NCBI GenBank assembly: GCA_035530655.1
Contig: DATKUK010000093.1
Location: 7,705-71,704 of the forward strand
DNA: 64,000 nt
Source: DATKUK01 sp035530655
GTDB lineage: Bacteria > Planctomycetota > Phycisphaerae > UBA1845 > DATKUK01
Direction of reading: 5' to 3'
Part shown: piece after piece, positions 43,192 to 51,619 of the stretch
Layout of the letters: the number at the start of each line of letters is the position of its first letter
Position numbering within the stretch: position 1 is the stretch's first letter
Notes under the pieces: generated by a model
What the model saw: only the letters and a program-made list of their open reading frames with translations
The model's database searches: none
Told to the model about the DNA's origin: nothing
Program-made: the position numbers and the translations under genes

Positions 43192-44913
43192 TCAGGCGAG
43201 TCCGCCCAAGTCCATTTCGTCCAGGCTTTTTCCTACATTCACCATAGGATAGACATTCTCCTCCGGCTCGACGTGGAAGTCGGCCACGACACAGCCTTCG
43301 GTTTCGAGCAGCTCACGGACGCCATCGCGCACGTCCGCCTTCTCGGTGATCCGCAGTCCCTTGGCGCCGAAGGCGTCGGCCAACCTGGCAAAATCGGGGT
43401 TCTGCATTCTTGTGGCCGAGTATCGCTTATTGAAGAACAGCTCCTGCCACTGCCTGACCATGCCTTGGAAGCTGTTGTTCAGGAGTACGACCTTGACGGG
43501 TAGATTCTGTTCCACGGCCGTCGCGAGTTCGGGCAAGGTCATCGTGAAACTGCCGTCGCCGTCGATGTCCACCACCGTCCGGCCCGGCTGACCCACCTGG
43601 GCGCCGATGGCCGCCGGCAGGCCGAAACCCATCGTCCCCAGACCACCGGAGGTGATCATCTGGCGCGGGAATCGCCAACGGTAGTACTGGGCGGCCCACA
43701 TCTGATGCTGCCCGACGCCCGTGGCGATGATCGCCTGACTTTCGGTCTGCCGACATACCTCTTCGATCACGTACTGAGGCTTGATGTTCGTGCCCTTCGA
43801 ATCGTAGCTGAACGGGTACTGCTTCCTCCAGGCGTCGATTTGGGCAAACCACTCGCTGCGCTCGCGCCGCTCGATCTCGCCGAGCAACTCCGAAATGATC
43901 TTCTTGGCGTCGCCGACCACGGGGACGTCGACGTCGACGCTCTTGCTGATGCTCGCCGGATCGACGTCGATGTGGATGATGGTGGCGTGAGGGGCGAAGG
44001 TTTCGATGCGGCCGGTCACGCGGTCATCGAACCGCGCGCCCACGGCAATAAGTACGTCGCAGTTCTGCACGGCATAGTTGGCGTAGACGCTGCCGTGCAT
44101 GCCCAGCATGTGCAGCGCCAGGTCGGCGTCGCCCACTTCGTCGAAGGCACCCAGACCCAGCAACGTCGTCGTCACGGGTATGTTGCCCTTGCGGGCGAGC
44201 TGCCGCACCTCATCGCTGGCGCCGGCGAGCACCACGCCGCCACCCACATAGAGCACCGGCCGTTCGGCGCGGTTGATGTGGTCGGCGGCCAGACGAATCT
44301 GGCGGGCGTGCCCGTAGACGCGCGGGCGATAGCCCGGCAGGTCCATTTCGACGTTGTCGCTAACCTCAAACTGGGCGACCTGAACATCCTTGGGCAGATC
44401 GACGAGCACGGGCCCGGGCCGCCCTGTCCTGGCGACGTAGAACGCCTCCTTGACGATCCGCGGCAGGTCACTGGCACGACTAACCAAGGCGTTGTGCTTG
44501 GTGACCGGACGGGTCACGCCGATGATATCGGCCTCCTGAAACGCGTCGTTGCCGATGGCGGACGTGGGAACCTGGCCGGTAAACGCCACCACCGGGATGC
44601 TATCCATGTACGCCGTTGCCAAGGCCGTCGTCAGGTTGGTAGCACCGGGCCCGCTGGTAGCCACGCACACGCCGACTTTCCCGGTGGCGCGGGCGTAGCC
44701 ATCGGCCATGTGACCGGCGCCCTGCTCGTGCCGTGAGAGAACAAACCGGATGGGTGCGTCGTAAAGCCTGTCAAAAAACGGCAGGATCGCTCCGCCGGAA
44801 TAGCCGAACATCACCTCCACGCCTTCCTGCAAGAGCGCGTCGACGAAGGCTTGCGCACCAATACAGGTTTTCGGGGTGGAAGTAGATGGGGGACTCCCCG
44901 TGCGGGTGGTCAT
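43192..44913 (-). CDS. ilvB: Acetolactate synthase large subunit, second copy
   Basis: A 573-residue ThDP enzyme of normal family length. The catalytic Glu is E63 in SRHEQGAGHMA. The DIDGDGSFTMTLPELATAVEQ...NNSFQG ThDP-Mg motif, QMWAAQYYRW and the C-terminal EENVYPMVNVGK segment are intact. The start is ATG 44913 with GGAGAGGA upstream; an in-frame start at 45018 is less likely. It is followed by ilvH, so this copy forms the regulated holoenzyme, in contrast to the copy at 28436-30355. Confidence 0.95.
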   Translation of the reverse strand: MTTRTGSPPSTSTPKTCIGAQAFVDALLQEGVEVMFGYSGGAILPFFDRLYDAPIRFVLSRHEQGAGHMADGYARATGKVGVCVATSGPGATNLTTALATAYMDSIPVVAFTGQVPTSAIGNDAFQEADIIGVTRPVTKHNALVSRASDLPRIVKEAFYVARTGRPGPVLVDLPKDVQVAQFEVSDNVEMDLPGYRPRVYGHARQIRLAADHINRAERPVLYVGGGVVLAGASDEVRQLARKGNIPVTTTLLGLGAFDEVGDADLALHMLGMHGSVYANYAVQNCDVLIAVGARFDDRVTGRIETFAPHATIIHIDVDPASISKSVDVDVPVVGDAKKIISELLGEIERRERSEWFAQIDAWRKQYPFSYDSKGTNIKPQYVIEEVCRQTESQAIIATGVGQHQMWAAQYYRWRFPRQMITSGGLGTMGFGLPAAIGAQVGQPGRTVVDIDGDGSFTMTLPELATAVEQNLPVKVVLLNNSFQGMVRQWQELFFNKRYSATRMQNPDFARLADAFGAKGLRITEKADVRDGVRELLETEGCVVADFHVEPEENVYPMVNVGKSLDEMDLGGLA

Positions 44914-45306
44914 GGTTTTATCCTCTCCAATAGGTTGCCATGACTTTCGACGGCCCGGACGCCACCGCTGGCGACCGAACCGGGCGGACACCGGGTAGAT
45001 GTTCGAACCGGCCCGCAACTTGCCGGCCGGCCCGTCCCGCCTTCACACTATCATAGGTCGCTTCGCGACCCTTGACAGATTACTCTCGTCGGTTACATCG
45101 GTCAAGCCGCCCGCCAGGAACACTCAGAATCAGGCAGATGCGGGAGATCACCAGACCCCATGGCGCGAGCCGATTTGTCGACATCGACTGCCCGCGTGGA
45201 CACACCGTTCTTTGCGGTCTTCACGCAGACGTGCGGGCTACGGGGCTCTCGCCGCCGAATAAGGACCTGCGCCAACTACGCAACGCCGTCGGCACGGCCT
45301 CGTCCG
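44914..45306. other. Leader and gap between spoVG and ilvB
   Basis: About 390 bases hold the ilvB promoter (45077-45105) and a leader of about 155 nt after it. The dyad GGTCGC-GAA-GCGACC sits just after the promoter. No leader peptide rich in Leu, Ile or Val codons and no attenuator with a T-run was seen. Confidence 0.4.
45077..45105 (-). promoter_or_regulatory. Sigma-70-type promoter for ilvB-ilvH operon
   Basis: Minus-strand TTGACC (45105-45100), a 17-nt spacer and TAATCT (45082-45077) lie about 165 nt before the ilvB ATG. It is a good match to the consensus. A short GC-rich dyad lies directly downstream. Confidence 0.5.
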
Positions 45307-45939
45307 CTAGAGGATCCCGGCGGAGAACTCGTCGTCGCTCTCGGCAGGCTCGGAGGGTTCTTCGCTTTCGGCCGGCTCGGAGGGTTCTTCGCCTTCGGCC
45401 GGCTCGGGCTGGTCCTCGTCCTGCGGCGGCGGAGACGGCGCCGCAGATGTTTTGGGGGCCTGGCGAGCGGCGCCGCGATCGCGCTTCAGCTCGGCCACCA
45501 GCTCCTCGTAATCGGACCCCTCGTAATCGTCCTCGTCGAGCTTGGGGGGCTTGTAGCCGGGTTCCTTGGCTCGTTCGCTCTCCTGCTCGTAGGCCTCGAC
45601 GATGGCGTTTTGAATCCGCTCGCGGCAGCGCGCATTGATCGGGTGAGCCACATCCGCGTGCAGTTTGGTGCGGCCGGCCGAGTCCCTGCCCGCTCGGTTT
45701 TCGTTGAGCTTGGCTCCACACTCATTGCAGAACTTGGCGCGAAGATGATTCTTCGAGCGGCACTTGGGACAACGATCGGTAAGCTTCCGCGAGGGCATAG
45801 CCACAAACAGGCCGTTGGTACCCTCTATGATCTTCAGGTCGCGCACAACGTATTCGCCGTCGAACGTGACGCTACAGAACGCCCGGAGTCGCTCGGTGTT
45901 GTCCTGCACCAGTTTGACCCGTACCTCGGTGATCTCCAT
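45307..45939 (-). CDS. spoVG: SpoVG family protein with zinc-ribbon insertion
   Basis: A 210-residue SpoVG. Residues 1-50 (MEITEVRVKLVQDNTERLRAF, IIEGTNGLFVAMPSRKL) and 96-120 (DVAHPINARCRERIQNAI) are the classic SpoVG fold that binds nucleic acid. Between them is an insertion with a CxxC-x10-CxxC zinc ribbon (C57, C60, C71, C74). The C-terminal 80 residues are acidic with a repeated EEPSEPAES unit. SpoVG of Bacillus is about 97 residues, so this is over twice the size. GGAG lies 6 nt upstream of the ATG. It follows ispE, matching the ispE-spoVG order in Firmicutes. Confidence 0.9.
   Translation of the reverse strand: MEITEVRVKLVQDNTERLRAFCSVTFDGEYVVRDLKIIEGTNGLFVAMPSRKLTDRCPKCRSKNHLRAKFCNECGAKLNENRAGRDSAGRTKLHADVAHPINARCRERIQNAIVEAYEQESERAKEPGYKPPKLDEDDYEGSDYEELVAELKRDRGAARQAPKTSAAPSPPPQDEDQPEPAEGEEPSEPAESEEPSEPAESDDEFSAGIL
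45347..45400. repeat. 27-bp tandem repeat in spoVG acidic tail
   Basis: Two adjacent 27-bp copies (45347-45373 and 45374-45400) differ at one base and encode the 9-residue EEPSEPAES unit. A third, diverged partial copy follows. Confidence 0.8.
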
Positions 45940-45964
45940 GGTGATCTCCTCTGATACCAAAGCA

Positions 45965-46816
45965 CTATCGCCGTCCAAAGTAATGACCGACATAGGTAGC
46001 CAGCTGCAGCTTCTTCGCGATTCGATCCGCCCACTGCTGGGCCTCCTGACGGTCAGCCAGCAACGCAAACATCACCGACCCGCTGCCGCTGAGATGTACG
46101 GCACGTAGACCCAACCGTTCCAGCCGGCTGCGAATCGACGCCAGCGCCGGACACACTCTCTCGGCCGCAGGCCGTAGGGTATTGTAGCAACAATCGCTCA
46201 GTTGGTGCACCGATGTCGGACGTTTTTTCCACCACGCTTCGGGCTGACGAGCCTGCGCGTCGGAAGGCCTGAAAGCGCCATAGACCTCTGCCGTGGAAAC
46301 CTGGAAGGGCGGCATGATCAGCAGTACGAGCCCAGGCGGCTCATAGGGCAGCGGCTGAACGTGCTCACCCCGGCCCGTGATAAGCGCCGTGCCACATTGC
46401 AGGAAGAAGGGCACGTCCGAGCCCAAATCGGCAGCCATCGCCAGCAATTCGGCCAGGCTCGGCTGAAGGTGCCACCGTCTGACCAACAGCCATAGCGCCG
46501 CGGCGGCGTCCGAACTGCCCCCGCCCAGTCCGGCACCGGGCGGAATTCTTTTCGCCAGATCCAATCGGATGGCTGGATTGATCCCGTACCTTCGGGCCAG
46601 CAGTTCCACCGCCCGCCAGACGAGGTTGGACCGATCGCTCGGCACACGACTGTCGGTGCACGTCAGATCCAGGCCCGGTTCCGGGCGCTGGTCGACCGTC
46701 AGCTCGTCGCAGAGGTCCACAGCCGTTACGACGGAGACGAGGTCATGGTACCCGTCGGGCCGCCGTCCGAGGATGTCCAGACTGAGGTTGATTTTCGCTG
46801 GTGCTGTGATTCTCAC
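45965..46816 (-). CDS. ispE: 4-diphosphocytidyl-2-C-methyl-D-erythritol kinase IspE
   Basis: A GHMP kinase of about 283 residues. It begins VRITAPAKINLSLDILGRRPDGYHDL. The ATP loop is PPGAGLGGGSSDAAAAL and the third motif is LSGSGSVMFAL. It phosphorylates CDP-methylerythritol in the MEP pathway, upstream of IspF (18799-19290). GTG 46816 is chosen because family alignment starts there; a TTG at 46873 would add 19 residues. spoVG follows 25 nt downstream. Confidence 0.93.
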   Translation of the reverse strand: MRITAPAKINLSLDILGRRPDGYHDLVSVVTAVDLCDELTVDQRPEPGLDLTCTDSRVPSDRSNLVWRAVELLARRYGINPAIRLDLAKRIPPGAGLGGGSSDAAAALWLLVRRWHLQPSLAELLAMAADLGSDVPFFLQCGTALITGRGEHVQPLPYEPPGLVLLIMPPFQVSTAEVYGAFRPSDAQARQPEAWWKKRPTSVHQLSDCCYNTLRPAAERVCPALASIRSRLERLGLRAVHLSGSGSVMFALLADRQEAQQWADRIAKKLQLATYVGHYFGRR

Positions 46817-47013
46817 GATGCTACTGCCAAAGCTCGGCCTGCCAGCGGTCGCCAAGATAGTACGCGCGCGCAAAGATACCAGTCAACGTCAGGCGTTCAG
46901 CGTGGGTGCACCGACGTGCGCACTTTTTGGGGGCTGGTTCTGTGCTGGACCAATGGCGTCAGGGAGGGTAAATAGAGCCGATCGCGCGTCGGCCAGGCGC
47001 CGTCGCCGGGATC

Positions 47014-47670
47014 GTGAGGTGCTGTATTGACCAGATAGCGCCCAACTCGGTGGTCTCTGGCACCCGTGTGCGGCGGTGGCATCTGCATCGCCGGCTCTAC
47101 GATTGGGTGCTGCACTGGGCGGACACCCCATACGGCACGCCGGCCCTTTTCTGCCTGGCGTTCGCCGAGTCGAGCTTCTTTCCTGTGCCGCCAGATGTGT
47201 TGCTGATCGCCTTGGCGCTGGGCAGCTCGCAGAAGGCCCTGCGGTTCGCCTTGTGGTGCTCGGTTGCCAGCGTCGTCGGCGGCTTGCTGGGCTACTACAT
47301 TGGCTACGGCCCGCTCGCCTACGTGGGCCAAAAAATCGCCAGCTTCTATGGACGGGAAGAGCTGCTGCTGTCGTTACAGGAGGAATTCGGGCAGCGTGGC
47401 GTGCTCTGGGTCTTCCTGGCGGGCTTCACGCCGATCCCCTACAAGATCTTTACGATCGCTGCCGGCATGGCCAAGATGCACCTTGGTCTGTTCGTGGTGG
47501 CCTCGGCGGTGAGCCGATCAGCGAGGTTTTTCCTGGTGGCGTGGCTGATCTGGCGGTTCGGGCCGAAGATCAAGCCGTCCATCGACCGCTACTTCAATCT
47601 GCTGTGCGTGATTTTCGCCGTATTGCTGGTTGGCGGCTTCCTGGCGATCAAGTACATTAGGGGGCACTAG
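47014..47670 (+). CDS. VTT/SNARE-associated family membrane protein (YqaA/DedA-like)
   Basis: A 218-residue integral membrane protein. Marks are YGTPALFCLAFAESSFFPVPPDVLLIALALG (E..FFPVPPD re-entrant motif), ASVVGGLLGYYIGYGPLAYVGQKI, and FLAGFTPIPYKIFTIAAGMAKM (GFTPIPYK motif). Proteins of this class support membrane homeostasis and lipid scrambling or flipping. The GTG at 47014 is used; the first 20 residues are poorly supported, so a later start is possible. Confidence 0.87.
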   Translation: MRCCIDQIAPNSVVSGTRVRRWHLHRRLYDWVLHWADTPYGTPALFCLAFAESSFFPVPPDVLLIALALGSSQKALRFALWCSVASVVGGLLGYYIGYGPLAYVGQKIASFYGREELLLSLQEEFGQRGVLWVFLAGFTPIPYKIFTIAAGMAKMHLGLFVVASAVSRSARFFLVAWLIWRFGPKIKPSIDRYFNLLCVIFAVLLVGGFLAIKYIRGH

Positions 47671-47761
47671 GAACTGAGACACCGACGTCCGTCTCGTCGC
47701 GGCGACGGGTGGCGGGCACGCCCGGTACCGACCATCTCTGCTTGAGCGAAGGGCGGATAGC

Positions 47762-48328
47762 ATGAACGACCAGCAACGCGCTCGGATGCTGCAACTCGCC
47801 CGCGACACCGTGCAAGCCAAACTGGCAGGGCAGCCGCTGCCTGACGTGGCCCCCTTCGACTGCGCAGACGTGCCACACTCCGGTGCCTTCGTAACGCTCA
47901 GGAATTGCGGACGGCTTCGTGGCTGTATCGGTACGTTCTCGCCACAGGGAACGCTGCCGGAGACGATTCGCGACATGGCCAAGGCAGCGTGTGACGACCC
48001 GCGGTTCTTCGCCGATCCGGTCGGGCTGGACGAACTGGGTGAGTTAAGGATCGAGATCTCGGTTCTGTCGCCGCTGACGCGAACCGACGACCCGCTCTCA
48101 CTGGAATTGGGCAAGCACGGCATCTACATACGTCGGGGCGTGGCCGGCGGGTGTTTTTTGCCGCAGGTCGCGACCGAACTGGGATGGGACAAGGAAACCT
48201 TTCTATCGCAATGCTGTCGCAGCAAGGCTGGTCTTCCTGCCGATGCCTGGAGGGATCCCGATACCGAGGTGCTGCTGTTCACCGCCGAGGTGTTCGGCGA
48301 AGAGCAGGGCGATGCGGAAGGTCGCTGA
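47762..48328 (+). CDS. amrA: AMMECR1-domain protein (AmmeMemoRadiSam system protein A)
   Basis: A 188-residue AMMECR1 protein. Signature stretches are GAFVTLRNCGRLRGCIGTFSPQGTL (RGCIG), MAKAACDDPRF, ELRIEISVLSP and GCFLPQVATELGWDKETFLSQCCRSKAGLP. The family often lies beside Memo and a radical SAM gene, but neither partner is in this window. Its function is unclear. It converges with the TIGR04076 gene across 28 nt. Confidence 0.9.
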   Translation: MNDQQRARMLQLARDTVQAKLAGQPLPDVAPFDCADVPHSGAFVTLRNCGRLRGCIGTFSPQGTLPETIRDMAKAACDDPRFFADPVGLDELGELRIEISVLSPLTRTDDPLSLELGKHGIYIRRGVAGGCFLPQVATELGWDKETFLSQCCRSKAGLPADAWRDPDTEVLLFTAEVFGEEQGDAEGR

Positions 48329-48356
48329 GGGTGGTGGCACGTCGTCGTTGCTCAAT

Positions 48357-48656
48357 TCAGCCGTCAGTTACAGGCACCTGCTGGACCGCAAACACCACGG
48401 TGCCGCCGCCCGTGCGTTGATGGGGGTCGAGGCACTGGACGTACGCCGGTCCGTCTTTGGGTCCCAGTCCCCACCGATCGGGTGTGGACACCCGCAGGGC
48501 GTTGTAGTGGGGCATGAGACTGGCCAGGGCGTGCATGCAGACCGGCTGACGGCTTGAGAGTCGATAGCCGTCCAGCAGGCGAAACGAGTCGCCGACCTGG
48601 AAGACAGGACACGTGCCATTGATCTGCTCGACCGTCACGAGCGTGTCACATTTCAT
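48357..48656 (-). CDS. TIGR04076 family protein
   Basis: A 99-residue protein. The TIGR04076 pattern is visible: VTVEQINGTCPVFQVGDSFRLLDG, then VCMHALASLMPHYNALR, then YVQCLDP and VVFAVQQV. The function is unknown; conserved cysteines suggest metal or redox binding. GGAG lies 7 nt before ATG 48656. It follows the phosphatase gene by 43 nt, so both probably share a transcript. Confidence 0.78.
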   Translation of the reverse strand: MKCDTLVTVEQINGTCPVFQVGDSFRLLDGYRLSSRQPVCMHALASLMPHYNALRVSTPDRWGLGPKDGPAYVQCLDPHQRTGGGTVVFAVQQVPVTDG

Positions 48657-48699
48657 GGCCTGCTCCCGCGCGAAGGGCTGACAAAGCCAAACCTGTACC

Positions 48700-49293
48700 T
48701 CAAAACGGCACGTCGTCGGGATCGTACACGTCGACAATCCAGTCCGGATCGGGCTGGAAGATCGACACCAGATAATCCATCTCCGGGGTGAAAACAACGA
48801 TGTGACCGTAGCAGATGTTGAGTTCCTCAGCGGCCTCGTCGCGAGGCTGCCCGAGAACGCTCATTCGCCAGATGGCGGCTGCGGCCCCGCTACGATCGGC
48901 ACCGGCCTGGCAGTGCAGCCAAATCGGGTGTTCGGCCATGGTCAGCGCTTCGTACAAGGCAAGCAGGACGGCATTGGAGGGCATGTGCGTAGCACTCATC
49001 GGGATGTTGATAAGTTCGACGCCCAACTCGCCGCACACGCGATCCTCATCCTGCCACCAGACTTCGTCCGGGTTCTCGCCTCGTAGATTGATGACGGTCT
49101 TGATATCAAACGCTGCGATGACGTCGCGAAGCATGTTTTCGTCGGGTTGGCTCGATCGGTAGGCCAAGCCGTCCTCGATGACGCGCAAGTTGGCGAACGG
49201 GTACACGCCATGCGGGCCTACAAAAGGCCCGTAACAGCCGATCAGAGCAATCAGCAGAACCGTCGAAACCACGTTTTTGCGCGACCGCACCAC
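48700..49293 (-). CDS. Lipid-anchored dual-specificity/tyrosine phosphatase
   Basis: A 197-residue protein. The N-terminus is a lipoprotein signal (VVSTVLLIALIGC, lipobox LIGC with C20). The catalytic loop is HCQAGADRSG (C128, R134, a Cx5R signature), with VINLRGENPD as the general-acid-side loop. It should hydrolyse phosphotyrosine, phospholipid or nucleotide phosphates outside the inner membrane. The substrate is unknown. It is divergent from the beta-helix gene. Confidence 0.88.
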   Translation of the reverse strand: MVRSRKNVVSTVLLIALIGCYGPFVGPHGVYPFANLRVIEDGLAYRSSQPDENMLRDVIAAFDIKTVINLRGENPDEVWWQDEDRVCGELGVELINIPMSATHMPSNAVLLALYEALTMAEHPIWLHCQAGADRSGAAAAIWRMSVLGQPRDEAAEELNICYGHIVVFTPEMDYLVSIFQPDPDWIVDVYDPDDVPF

Positions 49294-49459
49294 TTCAGCA
49301 CCTCTTGGACAAAGCGAGTCAGCCCTTCCGGACGCAGGGCTATTCGCACTCCAGCGACAACACTCCCGTCGGCCCCGACCGTGGGCGGCAACCTGGGTGG
49401 GCAGGGTAGTCTACGGGTCGGTCAGCGTCCAGCGAGCGATTATCGGTCCTGCCAGTCGA

Positions 49460-49489
49460 TTGACGCAGGACCGGGCGCCGCGGTATCAT
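49460..49489 (+). promoter_or_regulatory. Promoter before the uORF and beta-helix gene
   Basis: TTGACG (49460-49465) and TATCAT (49484-49489) with 18-bp spacing, followed 26 bp later by a very strong GGGAGGAGG ribosome site. Transcription would begin near 49496. Confidence 0.5.
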
Positions 49490-49515
49490 AATAGAGGCTG
49501 GGGAGGAGGCAAGTT

Positions 49516-49629
49516 GTGCCCGTATCACGTGGTTGCCACGCAGCGTTGCTGGCAGGGGACGACGCGGCTTCCCCGGTCGCGCCGGCAATTCTCGACACTG
49601 AGGGTTTTCCGGTATACGGAGGGATATGA
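49516..49629 (+). CDS. Candidate 37-codon upstream ORF coupled to beta-helix gene
   Basis: A GTG at 49516 follows AGGAGG (49504-49509) by 6 nt. The 37-codon frame ends in TGA at 49627-49629, which overlaps the next gene's second ATG (TGATG). The spacing, strong ribosome site and overlap all argue for translation and coupling. The peptide (MPVSRGCHAALLAGDDAASP at its start) has no recognised domain, and no attenuator follows. Too short for automatic callers. Confidence 0.5.
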   Translation: MPVSRGCHAALLAGDDAASPVAPAILDTEGFPVYGGI

Positions 49630-51494
49630 TGCGAGTCTGTACGTGCGTAATAAGTGTATCGGTGGTGCTATTCACATCGGGAGCAGCTTTCGCTGCAACC
49701 TACGACGCCTATCCGGGTGACGACCTTAAGACGGCGATCGAGTCGCTCGGTTACGGTGACACGTTGATCGTCCACAGTCTCGGCGGGAATGGCACGGGGC
49801 AGTATGCCCACTTCAAAGTGTCCACCCTGCTGGGCGACGATCCGGGCACGCCTGAAAACGAGTGGATCACGGTTCAGGCGGCCGACGGGGAGCCGCGGCC
49901 GGTCATCTACGGGGATTCGTATGATGTGTACAACCTGGTGGAGTTCCAAACCTATATCCAATATGCCAAGATCATCGGGCTGGAGTTCGACGGCGGGTCG
50001 GACTCGATCAAACTGCCCGGCACGTCCGGCGACCACATCGTCTTCGAAGATCTCTACATGCACAATATCGGTAACACGGGAATCAACCTCTCCAGTTGCG
50101 GCAACGTGAGCTTCATGGAGATCCGTGGCTGTGAGATCCACGACACCGGTCACGCCGGCAACGGCGAGGGGATGTATCTGGGCACGCACGGCTACCAGGG
50201 AACGGGCGCCGGCATCCTGCGCGACTCGATCATCGAATTCAATCATGTCTACGATTGCGGCGCTTACAACATCCCCAGCAGGCAAGGCGACGGGATTGAG
50301 CTGAAGTACGAGTGCTACCGCAACATCGTGCGGGACAATGTCATTCATGACACATACTACCCCGGTATCCTGGCGCACGGCACGGCGCGGGCGGACGCGG
50401 CCGACAACAACATCCTGGCCCGCAACGTGATCTGGAACAGCAGCGACAACGGCATCCAGACCCACCAGACCACCACCATCGTCAACAACGTGGTATTCAC
50501 CTCGAGCCGGTGCATCAACGTCGGCGAGAACACCAGCAACTCGGGCATCCTGCGCGATGTATATATCTACAACAACACCTTCTACAGCGCATCGAGCCGC
50601 ACGGCGGGGTTCTACGTCAGCGGGAAGGCCAACATCGAGATCTGCAACAACCTGTTCTATCAGCCGAGCGCCGGCAGCCTCGCCGTGACCTTCGACGGGT
50701 CGGTAGGCATCGTGTCGTCGGGCAATTACTACTATGGCACCACGCAGAACGCGCCCGGCGGCTTCACGGCCGGGCCCGCGCCGGCGGCTGCGTTCATCAA
50801 CCCCTCCACCACACCGGGCGTGATCGATCTGTACCTCCAGGGCGGCACGGCTCTGGAGAACGCAGGCGACAACACCTACGCCCCGGCCGACGATTTCAAC
50901 GAGACAGCGCGGCCACAGGACGGCACGGCCGAGCCGGGAGCCTACGAGATCGTCGGGGCGAGCAATCCGGGTTGGCAGATCGACGAGGAGTTCAAGACCC
51001 CGCCGGTGCTGCCCGCGCTGGTGTCGAGCGAGCCGCCGGCCGACGGCACGCTGCCCAAGACGCAGAACAACGTGATTCTTCTGACGTTCGACGCGCCCAT
51101 CACGCTGCCGGGCGGCGACGCTCTGGTCATCGTCGAGATGGGCGGCGGGCCGGACGTGAGCAGCGCGTTTGCCTACCAGCTAGACCCGAACGACCCGAAC
51201 GGCTTGACCCTCAAGGCAACAGAGAACGGCGCCCAGTTGACCAATCTGACGTGGTACCAGGTCTCGCCCGCTGCGGACCTGGCCGTCGAGCCGTTCACGC
51301 TGGATGTGTGCACGCTGTTCGGCGACGCCAACAGCAGCGCTCGGGTCACCACGGCCGACTACACCGAGATCAAGCTCCATATGGGCGAGTACACCGATGC
51401 ACGGTACGACGTGAACGGCAACGGCCGTGTGACCACTGCTGACTACACCACCGTCAAGACCTATATGGGTGACCGTGCCCCGACCAAGCCATAA
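49629..51494 (+). CDS. Secreted right-handed beta-helix protein with C-terminal dockerin
   Basis: About 621 residues. The signal peptide is cleaved after ...TSGAAFA. Residues about 30-400 form a right-handed parallel beta-helix (repeated NNVVF, NILARNVIWNSSDNGIQ and VRDNVIHD coils), typical of polysaccharide lyases and pectinase-like proteins. An Ig-like domain follows (SSEPPADGTLP...). The last 60 residues are a type I dockerin: two Ca-binding loops GDANSSARVTTADYTEIK and DVNGNGRVTTADYTTVK. ATG 49629 is 7 nt after GGAGGG; ATG 49626 is the alternative. Substrate uncertain. Its terminator is at 51523. Confidence 0.88.
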   Translation: MRVCTCVISVSVVLFTSGAAFAATYDAYPGDDLKTAIESLGYGDTLIVHSLGGNGTGQYAHFKVSTLLGDDPGTPENEWITVQAADGEPRPVIYGDSYDVYNLVEFQTYIQYAKIIGLEFDGGSDSIKLPGTSGDHIVFEDLYMHNIGNTGINLSSCGNVSFMEIRGCEIHDTGHAGNGEGMYLGTHGYQGTGAGILRDSIIEFNHVYDCGAYNIPSRQGDGIELKYECYRNIVRDNVIHDTYYPGILAHGTARADAADNNILARNVIWNSSDNGIQTHQTTTIVNNVVFTSSRCINVGENTSNSGILRDVYIYNNTFYSASSRTAGFYVSGKANIEICNNLFYQPSAGSLAVTFDGSVGIVSSGNYYYGTTQNAPGGFTAGPAPAAAFINPSTTPGVIDLYLQGGTALENAGDNTYAPADDFNETARPQDGTAEPGAYEIVGASNPGWQIDEEFKTPPVLPALVSSEPPADGTLPKTQNNVILLTFDAPITLPGGDALVIVEMGGGPDVSSAFAYQLDPNDPNGLTLKATENGAQLTNLTWYQVSPAADLAVEPFTLDVCTLFGDANSSARVTTADYTEIKLHMGEYTDARYDVNGNGRVTTADYTTVKTYMGDRAPTKP

Positions 51495-51522
51495 ACCATA
51501 ACGCTGGAGGTGGGTCAGTTAC

Positions 51523-51556
51523 GGCCCGGTGCGTCGCCAAGGCGGCGCGCCGGGCC
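51523..51556 (+). terminator. GC-rich terminator after the beta-helix gene
   Basis: GGCCCGG (51523-51529) pairs with CCGGGCC (51550-51556), with inner GCG/CGC and CGCC/GGCG stems and an AA loop. TCGTTTTG follows. It lies 29 nt after the stop of the beta-helix gene. Confidence 0.75.
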
Positions 51557-51619
51557 TCGTTTTGCGCGGGCTCGCCCTGCGGAGGCGGACCCCTGAACGC
51601 TGCTGGAACAAGGTCTCAG

